Shown here: one piece after another, positions 1 through 5,419 of the stretch
How positions within the stretch are numbered: position 1 is the first letter of the stretch
How the letters are laid out: each line of letters opens with the position of its first letter
Assembly: GCA_030426875.1 (NCBI GenBank)
Contig: JAUHXI010000105.1
Coordinates: 1 to 5,522, forward strand
Direction of reading: 5' to 3'
DNA length: 5,522 nt
Source of the DNA: a bacterium
GTDB taxonomy: Bacteria; Patescibacteriota; Gracilibacteria; UM-FILTER-43-11
Program-made: the position numbers and the translations under genes
The notes under the pieces: generated by a model
Databases searched by the model: none
What the model saw: only the letters and a program-made list of their open reading frames with translations
Told to the model about the DNA's origin: nothing

Positions 1-521
1 ATTTTCATGGCCTCCTTACACCGCTTAGCCCATCGCGTTGTCAATTCCAGAGACCTTTCTACATAAGCCCGGTCCTTATCGGCTGCGGGGCATTCATCCA
101 ACACCATCATGATATCACTGCCCAATTTCATTTGAATCTCGATGGCTTTTTCGGGGGTCAAAAAAATCCGCTCACCATTCAAATGGGATTGAAATTCTAC
201 CCCTTCTTCAGACAACTTTCGAATGCCAGAGAGGGAAAAAACCTGGAATCCCCCACTATCAGTCAAAATAGGACCATCCAAATTCATGAACTTGTGGAGC
301 CCTCCTGCTTTTCGAACCACATCTTCGCCTGGGCGTAAATGAAGGTGGTAAGTATTTGAGAGGATGACCTGACCCCCCAAATCCCCCACTTCCGAAGGGA
401 TGAGACCTTTGATGGCTCCTACCGTCCCGATGGTCATAAAAAAAGGAGTTTGGATGTCACCATGAGCGGTTTTTAAAACCCCACGTCGGGCTTTTTTTGA
501 GTTTTTTTGTAGTTTAAACAT
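1..521 (-). CDS. tgt: Queuine/preQ1 tRNA-guanine transglycosylase, N-terminal part (cut by the window edge)
   Basis: Tgt exchanges the guanine at wobble position 34 of GUN-anticodon tRNAs (Asp, Asn, His, Tyr) for the queuosine precursor preQ1 in the cytosol. The minus-strand frame is open from the ATG at 521-519 to the window edge, giving about 173 residues of a family that is usually near 370-380. Family hallmarks appear in order: PFFMTIGTVGAIKGL near residue 26, SNTYHLHLRPG near residue 55, ILTDSGGFQVFSL around residues 85-97, GSDIMMVLDEC ending near residue 144, and RWAKR near the edge. By alignment from memory, Asp88 in TDSGG and Asp142 in LDEC match the catalytic aspartates of E. coli Tgt (Asp89 and Asp143). 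The zinc-binding C-terminal part is outside the window. The start is fixed by family length and an adjacent -10 box. There is no Shine-Dalgarno sequence. The gene is divergent from the coiled-coil gene. Confidence 0.96.
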   Translation of the reverse strand, partial: MFKLQKNSKKARRGVLKTAHGDIQTPFFMTIGTVGAIKGLIPSEVGDLGGQVILSNTYHLHLRPGEDVVRKAGGLHKFMNLDGPILTDSGGFQVFSLSGIRKLSEEGVEFQSHLNGERIFLTPEKAIEIQMKLGSDIMMVLDECPAADKDRAYVERSLELTTRWAKRCKEAMK

Positions 522-527
522 GGGTGG

Positions 528-536
528 ATTGTAGCA
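528..536 (-). promoter_or_regulatory. Extended -10 promoter of tgt, probably giving a leaderless mRNA
   Basis: On the minus strand the sequence TGCTACAAT (extended TGn plus a -10 hexamer) ends six bases before the tgt ATG at 521. Transcription normally begins about 7 bases after the -10 box, so it would start at or next to the A of the ATG, giving an mRNA with no leader. No convincing -35 box is visible at 16-18 bp spacing, which fits an extended -10 promoter. This is inferred from sequence only. Confidence 0.55.
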
Positions 537-674
537 AAAAATGCATGTCTATGAAACCTATAAAGCAATATATGAGGAAGCCTAATTTTATTTTTGAGTG
601 ATATTTGATAAATTTTTTCAAAAGTCACCTTAAAACAGCTTTTTTATGATAAAATGAGCATGGAGAGAGTTGTG

Positions 675-692
675 ATATTTGTTGACAAATAT
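675..692. promoter_or_regulatory. Perfect 18-bp palindrome over a -35 box (candidate operator)
   Basis: ATATTTGT, a TG spacer and ACAAATAT form a perfect 8-2-8 inverted repeat. The TTGACA -35 hexamer (682-687) sits across its centre, so a dimeric regulator bound here would block RNA polymerase. TTGACAA is itself partly self-complementary and the region is very AT-rich, so part of the symmetry may be chance. No other copy of the full palindrome is seen in the window. Confidence 0.4.
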
Positions 693-717
693 AATAAAAA
701 TTGTTAAAATATATAAT
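682..717 (+). promoter_or_regulatory. Sigma-70-type promoter of the coiled-coil gene
   Basis: A consensus TTGACA (682-687) is followed after exactly 17 bp by TAAAAT (705-710). A perfect TATAAT also occurs at 712-717, but its spacing from the same -35 is 24 bp, so the first -10 is preferred. Transcription would start near 717. That lies inside the longest possible reading frame of the next gene and argues for a later start codon. The -35 is embedded in an 18-bp palindrome. Confidence 0.75.
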
Positions 718-792
718 AGAGGTGTATTTCACACAAAAAGCCTAATGAACACTAGAATTCCAACAGCAGAGGGAAGTGTAGGAATAAATACG

Positions 793-1632
793 ATGGAAAG
801 TATTACAATGGCTGACCAGTCTTCATTAAGAGGTAGATATGAAATACTTTTAATCGGCTTCAAGCCTTTTGATAATAGCGAAACTGGAACCGCCCTAAGC
901 ATTGGCAATTTTGATTCTGAGCGACGGCTTAATAGCATTGCTAATGAGCCAAAATCTGAACTCGACGAAAGAGGCTTAAAAGCTACCGTGCGCCGCGCAT
1001 TCAATGTGGACAGTCTTTTTAGAGCCCACCTCCTACAACAATTAGATGAATTGGCAGCAAAAACAGCAAAAAAATTGGCACAACTCTATGAAGCAGACTC
1101 AAGGGGTGGAAGCGTGGGGGTATATCAAAAAATGAATCAGGTGCTGAGTCATTTCAATGGTTATATTCAGTTATATGAAGCGGCGAACCAGGAGTTGAAG
1201 GGGCGATATAGAAAGCTTCAAGAAGCATTTGAGGCAGTGGCTGAATTTTCAAGGGAAAGAGTGAGAAAGACTTTGAAAATGGATGAAATTGAGCAAAAAA
1301 AAGAGCAACTATCGACTCAAGTAAAAGTAGCAACGGAGACAAACCTTGAACCACTGATTGAAATCGAAGCGGTGCTGAGGCAAGCAGCCTCTCAAGATGA
1401 ATGGGAAATAGAGCCTGAAGCCACCACAAGCACAACCGATTCAACTACAGACAACACTGATTCACCTGCTAACTGTTATGAAGATTTATACGAGTTAAAA
1501 AAAACTATTCTAGAGGCGTTGGGAAATGTAGACAGACCTGGAATACTAAGGCTAAGACATCAAGTTGCCACAAATCATTATAGACCCAGATCCAAAACAG
1601 AACCTGAGGACCAATTAAAAATGGCATCTTAA
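793..1632 (+). CDS. Unrecognised hydrophilic coiled-coil protein
   Basis: I do not recognise this family. From the ATG at 793 the product is 279 residues, hydrophilic, with no signal peptide or membrane segment. Residues about 15-75 are a mixed region (RYEILLIGFKPFD). Residues about 76-200 look almost wholly helical and charged, with likely coiled coil around 125-180 (LYEAANQELKGRYRKLQEAF and following). Residues about 203-227 form an acidic Thr/Ser/Asp-rich linker, followed by a short helix (229-246) and a basic, polar tail. The frame is open upstream to a TTG at 679, but a consensus promoter lies inside that extension. ATG 793 has AGGA nine bases upstream; ATG 745 and ATG 808 are alternatives. 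It stands alone between divergent tgt and the SPFH gene, each with its own promoter. A role as a structural or partner-binding protein is only a guess. Confidence 0.75.
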   Translation: MESITMADQSSLRGRYEILLIGFKPFDNSETGTALSIGNFDSERRLNSIANEPKSELDERGLKATVRRAFNVDSLFRAHLLQQLDELAAKTAKKLAQLYEADSRGGSVGVYQKMNQVLSHFNGYIQLYEAANQELKGRYRKLQEAFEAVAEFSRERVRKTLKMDEIEQKKEQLSTQVKVATETNLEPLIEIEAVLRQAASQDEWEIEPEATTSTTDSTTDNTDSPANCYEDLYELKKTILEALGNVDRPGILRLRHQVATNHYRPRSKTEPEDQLKMAS

Positions 1633-1703
1633 ATCAAGCGTTTAAAAGATTGAATGAAAAAATCTGATTCACTCTAAAAATGAAGGCTGATTTAGAATAA
1701 ATG

Positions 1704-1754
1704 GAAATGGAAATACATTAACTATTCAGTAAAGCGTTGTCATTTCTTTTTTTT
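1704..1754 (+). terminator. Weak candidate terminator after the coiled-coil gene
   Basis: GAAATG (1704-1709) can pair with CATTTC (1741-1746), which is followed at once by eight Ts (1747-1754). The loop of 31 bases is long and the stem is AT-rich, so this is only a weak intrinsic terminator candidate. It lies between the stop at 1632 and the promoter of the next gene, where a terminator would be expected. Confidence 0.3.
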
Positions 1755-1775
1755 AATGTCTATTCAAAATTAGCT

Positions 1776-1803
1776 TTGCGAATCACATCCCTTCCACTAT
1801 AAT
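1776..1803 (+). promoter_or_regulatory. Promoter of the SPFH gene
   Basis: A perfect TATAAT (1798-1803) is preceded after 16 bp by TTGCGA (1776-1781), a four-of-six match to the -35 consensus. Transcription would start near 1810 and give a leader of about 25 bases. That leader has no purine-rich Shine-Dalgarno stretch before the ATG at 1835. Confidence 0.6.
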
Positions 1804-1834
1804 AAAACCCCTCCTTATCAACTAATAAAACACA

Positions 1835-2710
1835 ATGAGCAAAACACTTGCATACATAATCGGCTTTGTCATACTGGTCATCATTTTAATGGGAGTTCGC
1901 ATCGTGCGCCCCACCCACCGTGGCCTCATAGAGCGCTTTGGTAAGTACGTTCGTTTTGCCAAACCAGGCCTACACATCATCATTCCCTTCATCGAAAAGA
2001 TGTACCGGGTCAACGTCACCGAGCAAATGGTGGATGCTCAACCCCAGGAAATCATCACCAATGACAATTTGAATGCTCGGGTGGATGCTCAAATCTATTT
2101 TAAAATCCGATCCGATGAAGGGAGTATTAAAAACTCTCAATACAACGTGTCTAATTATCAGCTACAGATTGTAAACCTGGCTCGAACCACGCTCAGAAAT
2201 ATCATTGGAACCCTGACCTTAAAATCAGCCAACAGCGAGCGGGGCAAGATCAACACTGAACTTCTAAGAATCCTGTCTGAAGAAACCAAGCTATGGGGTT
2301 TGGACATTGTACGGACTGAAATTAAAGAAATCGACCCTCCTAATGACGTTCAAGACACCATGAATAAAGTCGTGAAAGCCGAAAATGAGAAAATCGCCGC
2401 TATCGATTTTGCCACTGCCCGTGAAACCGTGGCAGATGGTGAAAAACGGGCCGAAATCAAGCGGGCCGAAGGGGTGAAGCAAGGTCAAATCTTAAGAGCC
2501 GAAGGAGAAGCTGCTGCCATCAAATTGGTGAATGAAGCCGCAGACAAGTACTTTGTGGGGAACGCTCAACTTCTGGAGCGACTTCGAACACTAGAAAAAA
2601 CCCTCGGCCAAAACACCAAAATCGTTCTGCCCAATGACAAGGATTTGGTGAATGTGATTGGAGACATGAGTGGTGTGTTGCCTTTAAAACGAAAGGAAGT
2701 GGTCAATTGA
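1835..2710 (+). CDS. SPFH (stomatin/prohibitin/HflK-C) domain membrane protein
   Basis: SPFH proteins are membrane-anchored scaffolds that oligomerise and are linked to membrane-domain organisation and to control of membrane proteases such as FtsH. The 291-residue product has one N-terminal membrane segment (about residues 5-24) and an SPFH domain from about 26 to 185. That domain includes RPTHRGLIERFGKY, FAKPGLHIIIPFIEKMYRV and the family-typical WGLDIVRTEIKEIDPP (about 154-169). An Ala/Glu-rich coiled coil follows (about 180-235, with the repeated RAEG motif), then a short C-terminal region. Length fits bacterial stomatin-like/QmcA-type proteins. The start has an ATG just before the membrane segment and a promoter 30 bp upstream. 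The NfeD partner often found beside bacterial stomatins is absent on both sides. The family call is firm; the subfamily (QmcA, stomatin or HflC) is not resolved. Confidence 0.93.
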   Translation: MSKTLAYIIGFVILVIILMGVRIVRPTHRGLIERFGKYVRFAKPGLHIIIPFIEKMYRVNVTEQMVDAQPQEIITNDNLNARVDAQIYFKIRSDEGSIKNSQYNVSNYQLQIVNLARTTLRNIIGTLTLKSANSERGKINTELLRILSEETKLWGLDIVRTEIKEIDPPNDVQDTMNKVVKAENEKIAAIDFATARETVADGEKRAEIKRAEGVKQGQILRAEGEAAAIKLVNEAADKYFVGNAQLLERLRTLEKTLGQNTKIVLPNDKDLVNVIGDMSGVLPLKRKEVVN

Positions 2711-2727
2711 GGGTAAAAACTTCAATC

Positions 2728-2775
2728 AAAAAACCGCAGCTTTCAAATCCAATGAATTGAACTGCGGTTTTTTTT
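2728..2775. terminator. Bidirectional intrinsic terminator between convergent genes
   Basis: AAAAAACCGCAG (2728-2739) pairs with CTGCGGTTTTTT (2762-2773). An inner stem TTCAA/TTGAA (2742-2746 with 2757-2761) is separated from it by a 2-base bulge. The stem is followed by eight Ts on the plus strand (2768-2775) and preceded by six As, which read as Ts on the minus strand. It can therefore stop transcription of the SPFH gene (plus, ending 2710) and of the facing gene (minus, ending 2846). Confidence 0.88.
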
Positions 2776-2845
2776 AAAATTAGAATTAAAAAAAACACCG
2801 GGTCTATTGATAATAAAAATCAGAACACAGGGAGTTAATCATTAA

Positions 2846-3502
2846 TCATACTCCGGAAAAATTAATCGCCTTTCCTTGATCTAAGATCGGTACTAATTTT
2901 AAGGTGATATTCTCTCTTTCTAAGGCATTCTCTTTTTCAATTCCTACCTCAAGAAAAATAGTGATCTCCTCAGCCTTCTCAAAGTCAAAGTCAAACGCCT
3001 TTTCTAAATCGTAGCTATAGCCATATACAGCCGATAAATTATTCCAATCGGGCTCAATGGCAATTGGAAAATTTTCAGAAATAGGGAAATCTCGTCCAAG
3101 ATTGGAATGCATTTTTAAATCATAAATCCAAATGTTCTTATTTGTTTCATAATCGTCTTCAAAAATGAACGCAATATTATATGGACCATGCTTCCTGTGT
3201 ATTTTTTCGACAATTTCCACATCAGGATAAACAAAAATTTCGATAGACTCACCGGCCACCTGATAATCTTTAGTCGCAGGAATGATTTCATCACCCAATT
3301 GATAAAAACCGCCTTGCATCACATAAATTTCTCTATGCCATTCTGTAGCATAGGATTGTGCTAAAATTCCAATCAAAATCACAAAGACACTCAGAAGTGA
3401 TACAGAAATATATTTTAACTTTTTTCGAGATCGAAGGGAGGCAAAAATCAACAATAAAAGAAATAAGGCAACTCCCATCCCAAGGTAAAGATTAAATTCC
3501 AC
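2846..3502 (-). CDS. Unrecognised protein with two N-terminal membrane segments and a soluble C-terminal domain
   Basis: I do not recognise this family. The 218-residue product has two hydrophobic segments (about residues 5-22 and 31-50) separated by a short basic loop, SRKKLK. By the positive-inside rule the loop is cytoplasmic, so the soluble part from about residue 52 would lie outside the membrane. That domain is rich in alternating hydrophobic and charged residues (SIEIFVYPDVEIVEKI, EITIFLEVGI) and looks mostly beta-stranded, with acidic and aromatic patches. There is no cysteine cluster, lipobox or recognisable catalytic motif. The start is a GTG (3502-3500) without a Shine-Dalgarno sequence; a TATAAT box ends only ten bases upstream. 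An ATG at residue 9 (3478) is an alternative but would shorten the first membrane segment. The gene converges on the SPFH gene and lies downstream of clpP in the same direction. Confidence 0.8.
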   Translation of the reverse strand: MEFNLYLGMGVALFLLLLIFASLRSRKKLKYISVSLLSVFVILIGILAQSYATEWHREIYVMQGGFYQLGDEIIPATKDYQVAGESIEIFVYPDVEIVEKIHRKHGPYNIAFIFEDDYETNKNIWIYDLKMHSNLGRDFPISENFPIAIEPDWNNLSAVYGYSYDLEKAFDFDFEKAEEITIFLEVGIEKENALERENITLKLVPILDQGKAINFSGV

Positions 3503-3512
3503 TATAAACTCT

Positions 3513-3518
3513 ATTATA
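3513..3518 (-). promoter_or_regulatory. -10 box before the two-membrane-segment gene
   Basis: A perfect TATAAT on the minus strand lies ten bases before the GTG start, so the transcript would have a leader of only about 3-5 bases. No good -35 hexamer is seen at normal spacing. If the downstream ATG at 3478 is the real start, the leader would be about 28 bases. Confidence 0.45.
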
Positions 3519-3610
3519 AGCAGAGTGAATTCAAAATAAATTTTGAAAAAGCTAAAAATGGGATCTAAAATAGGGATATTTTGATTGGTTATGTGATAAA
3601 AGCTCTGCCA

Positions 3611-4279
3611 CTACCGCCCATGATCCACAAAGCGCCTACTAGGAACCGTAATCTCATCCACATTACCAATAATATGATCAATCAGGCCATATTTAAGGGC
3701 TTCTTTGGCTCGCAAAAAATTATCGCGGTCCATGTCTTTTTCAACCTTTTTAAGGGGCTGACCCGAATGCTTGGCCACGATTTGATTGAGCATGTCTTTG
3801 GTTTGCAGGATGTGCTCCGCCTGAATACCGATGTCTGACGCTTGCCCTTGAGCACCTCCCAACGGCTGATGAATCATGACTTCTGCATGAGGAAGAATAT
3901 AACGCTTCCCTTTAGTTCCGCCCATCAAAATAATGGAACCAGCTGAAGCGGCCATCCCCACACAAACGGTGGAAACATCGCACTTAACCAACTGCATGGT
4001 GTCATAGATGGCGAACATGGCCGTTACAGAACCACCGGGGGAATTCACATAAATAGTGATGTCTTTTTTGGAGTCTTGTTTTTCAAGGAAGAGGAGTTGG
4101 GCAACAATGGAGTTGGCCATGTCGGAGTTGAAGTCCGTGCCTAAAAAAATAATCCGCTCTTCTAAAAGGCGGGAGTAGATGTCGTAAGCGCGCTCTCCGG
4201 TGGGAGTTTTGTCGATGACGGTGGGGATAAGGATGCTTTGAATCCCGTGTGTTGCTTGTGAGGTGATCATGTGTTTCAT
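3611..4279 (-). CDS. clpP: ATP-dependent Clp protease proteolytic subunit ClpP
   Basis: ClpP is the serine peptidase that forms a double-heptameric chamber in the cytosol and degrades substrates unfolded by ClpX or ClpA/ClpC. The 222-residue product is slightly longer than the 207-residue E. coli precursor. Family motifs are present in order: IPTVIDKTPTGERAYDIYSR (19-37), RIIFLG (42-47), IYVNSPGGSVTAMFAIYDTM (76-95), GMAASAGS (108-115) and MIHQPLGGAQGQASDI (135-150). Ser112, His137 and Asp186 (in DRDNF) match the catalytic triad Ser111/His136/Asp185 of the E. coli precursor, so it should be active. The residues before IPT may include a cleaved propeptide. The gene stands alone: no clpX or tig is next to it. 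No Shine-Dalgarno sequence precedes the ATG, and the start is supported by its own extended -10 promoter. Confidence 0.97.
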   Translation of the reverse strand: MKHMITSQATHGIQSILIPTVIDKTPTGERAYDIYSRLLEERIIFLGTDFNSDMANSIVAQLLFLEKQDSKKDITIYVNSPGGSVTAMFAIYDTMQLVKCDVSTVCVGMAASAGSIILMGGTKGKRYILPHAEVMIHQPLGGAQGQASDIGIQAEHILQTKDMLNQIVAKHSGQPLKKVEKDMDRDNFLRAKEALKYGLIDHIIGNVDEITVPSRRFVDHGR

Positions 4280-4306
4280 TTTTTTATTTGTTTAAGATGT
4301 GCGACA

Positions 4307-4315
4307 ATTCTAGCA
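4307..4315 (-). promoter_or_regulatory. Extended -10 promoter of clpP
   Basis: The minus strand reads TGCTAGAAT, an extended TGn -10 box with five of six consensus matches. Transcription would begin near 4300 and give a leader of about 20 bases before the ATG at 4279. The leader is A-rich and lacks a Shine-Dalgarno sequence. No strong -35 box is seen, and no HrcA (CIRCE) or CtsR operator was recognised nearby. Confidence 0.55.
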
Positions 4316-4363
4316 TATTTTATAAAGAAATGGTACCAAAAATAGGCAACGCTTTTTAATTTT

Positions 4364-4457
4364 AAGGGATCAGCAGATGTTTAGTTTGAAACCTTCTTCA
4401 CCTCAACCTCAACTCCCACTGTAATGCCTTAGCCCTCCATGTCACCTCTTTTTTTGT
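4364..4457 (+). repeat. Dispersed pyrimidine-rich repeat, copy 1
   Basis: This stretch aligns in direct orientation with 5420-5522. Both begin with AAGG, share AGAT followed by a TTGAAA block and ACCTCAACC, then about 40 ungapped positions with roughly three quarters identity. Both end with 20 identical bases (4438-4457), including ATGTCACCTC and seven Ts. Copy 2 has about 10 extra bases after ACCTCAACC. Divergence is highest in the middle, so the ends look constrained or more recently shared. No terminal inverted repeats or target duplications are visible. It lies between the divergent clpP and DUF1697 genes. Its function is unknown. Confidence 0.6.
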
Positions 4458-4815
4458 TTGTTTTTTTCTTTTCTTCATTTTTGACCGCAAAAACGAAGCA
4501 AAAACGGCTGGGGAGAACACGAGGTGGAATCATCTTTATTTCCTTTATTCAATGTTTTACCCGCTCGTTTCTCACCAGGCCCCTAGCCTTACCGGGAAAT
4601 CAACACTTATTTATAGGGTTTGGAATGATTTTAGATTTTTTTATGGGATTGATTCAAGGTAAACATCTAGTGATCCATTTTATATTTTAAGTTTTTAATT
4701 TTAAATGGCTTCATTGTATGATTAGAATGTGGGGTGCGAGCGAAAGCGTCAATGCCTTATTTCAGCTTCTGAGCGTTTTAAAATTTGGAACTTAAAATTT
4801 AAAATTGTACAAGTC
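4458..4815. other. Gene-poor spacer between repeat copy 1 and the DUF1697 gene
   Basis: I see no gene I can support here. The first part is T-rich and contains a 9-base direct repeat, GCAAAAACG (4487-4495 and 4498-4506). Plus-strand frames starting at 4439 and 4729 are open but look like low-complexity or 5' extension sequence. From about 4735 to 4775 there is a patch richer in G and C (GCGAGCGAAAGCG). AT-rich sequence with TAAAAT boxes (4793-4798 and 4800-4805) follows and probably contains the start site of the DUF1697 transcript, though no good -35 is seen. Confidence 0.5.
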
Positions 4816-5367
4816 ATGAAAAAATATACATTTGTCGCTTTGCTGCGAGGCATTAATGTTGGGGGGAATAATAAGGTTAAAATGAAGCAGCTCAAGCAGG
4901 GTTTTGAGGCAGCGGGCATGGAATCCGTATCCACCTATATCAACACTGGGAATGTTGTTTTTGAGTGTGAGGAAAAAAATAAGAAAACCCTTTCTGCTCA
5001 ATTGGAAAGAGTGATTCAAAAGGAGTTCGATTTGAAGATTAAGGTGCTGATTCGAGGTTTTAAGGAGGTGGAAGTGGTTTGCCAGGCGATTCCTGAGGAG
5101 TGGAAAAATGACAAGCGGATGAAGGCTGATGTGCTGTTTTTGTGGGAGGAGGTGGATGATCCTTCAATCATGGAGCAGTTGGAGTTGAAGGAGGGGGTGG
5201 ATGAGGTGCATTATTTGCCTGGGGCGCTTTTGTGGAAGGTGGATCGGGACAAATTTGGTCAAAGTAAGATGAATAAGTTGATGGGAACCACGCTTTATAA
5301 GCAGATGACGGTGCGAAATGTGAATACGGTGCGGAGGATTTTTGGGATGATGGAGGGGGTTGAGTAA
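4816..5367 (+). CDS. DUF1697 family protein
   Basis: DUF1697 is a widespread family of about 180 residues with no established biochemical role that I can name. The 183-residue product is full length and matches the family pattern. It opens with MKKYTFVALLRGINVGGNNK (1-20) and continues with VKMKQL. It then has GMESVSTYINTGNVVF (34-49), a central charged region with FLWEEVDDP (108-116), and the conserved C-terminal stretch SKMNKLMGTTLYKQMTVRNV (150-169). The protein is soluble, with no signal peptide or membrane segment. The frame is open upstream to 4729, but those 29 residues are low in complexity and absent from the family, so the ATG at 4816 is chosen. No Shine-Dalgarno sequence precedes it. 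Codon choice differs from the SPFH gene (many GTG, TTG, GAG and AAG; few C-ending codons), and the gene is flanked by repeat copies. Both points suggest possible transfer. Confidence 0.92.
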   Translation: MKKYTFVALLRGINVGGNNKVKMKQLKQGFEAAGMESVSTYINTGNVVFECEEKNKKTLSAQLERVIQKEFDLKIKVLIRGFKEVEVVCQAIPEEWKNDKRMKADVLFLWEEVDDPSIMEQLELKEGVDEVHYLPGALLWKVDRDKFGQSKMNKLMGTTLYKQMTVRNVNTVRRIFGMMEGVE

Positions 5368-5375
5368 AAAAACCT

Positions 5376-5404
5376 CATATTATTGACAAATAATAAATAA
5401 TATG
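5376..5404. promoter_or_regulatory. Dyad over a -35 box downstream of the DUF1697 gene
   Basis: CATATTATT (5376-5384) and AATAATATG (5396-5404) form a perfect 9-bp inverted repeat with an 11-bp spacer, the half-sites being 20 bp apart centre to centre. A nested alternative hairpin, TATTATT-GACA-AATAATA, spans 5378-5395. The dyad covers the TTGACA -35 box of the plus-strand promoter, so it could be an operator. Read on the minus strand, the hairpin is followed by AGG and seven Ts, so it could instead be a weak terminator for a minus-strand transcript entering from beyond the window. Confidence 0.35.
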
Positions 5405-5411
5405 CTATTTT
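5383..5411 (+). promoter_or_regulatory. Strong promoter reading into repeat copy 2
   Basis: TTGACA (5383-5388) is followed after 17 bp by TATTTT (5406-5411), preceded by TGC (5403-5405) as an extended -10 element. Transcription would start near 5418, almost exactly where similarity to repeat copy 1 begins. The first ATG on this transcript is at 5504, inside the identical repeat end; whether a gene starts there lies outside the window. Confidence 0.6.
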
Positions 5412-5419
5412 GAAATAAA

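Noticed and set aside
132..338. Plus-strand frame inside tgt
   Set aside because: It is the antisense shadow of a strongly conserved tgt coding region.
679..792. 5' extension of the coiled-coil gene to a TTG start
   Set aside because: A consensus promoter (682-710) lies inside the extension, so the TTG would not be on the transcript; ATG 793 also has a better ribosome-binding site.
3567..3582. AAAATA-GGGA-TATTTT hairpin downstream of clpP
   Set aside because: It is an AT-only 6-bp stem with no T-tract in the needed orientation, too weak to call a terminator.
3581..3838. Plus-strand frame opposite the clpP 3' end
   Set aside because: It is the antisense shadow of clpP codons.
4443..4526. 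CACCTC/GAGGTG inverted repeat at the edges of the T-rich segment after repeat copy 1
   Set aside because: It is only 6 bp with arms about 70 bases apart; chance pairing is likely.
4439..4690. 83-codon plus-strand frame beginning in repeat copy 1
   Set aside because: It opens with a low-complexity T-rich run, has no Shine-Dalgarno site or clear promoter, and resembles no family I recognise. It was considered as a small hydrophobic peptide gene but could not be supported.
4729..4815. N-terminal extension of the DUF1697 protein
   Set aside because: DUF1697 proteins begin at the MKKYTFVALLRGIN-like segment; the 29 extra residues are low complexity and AT-rich.
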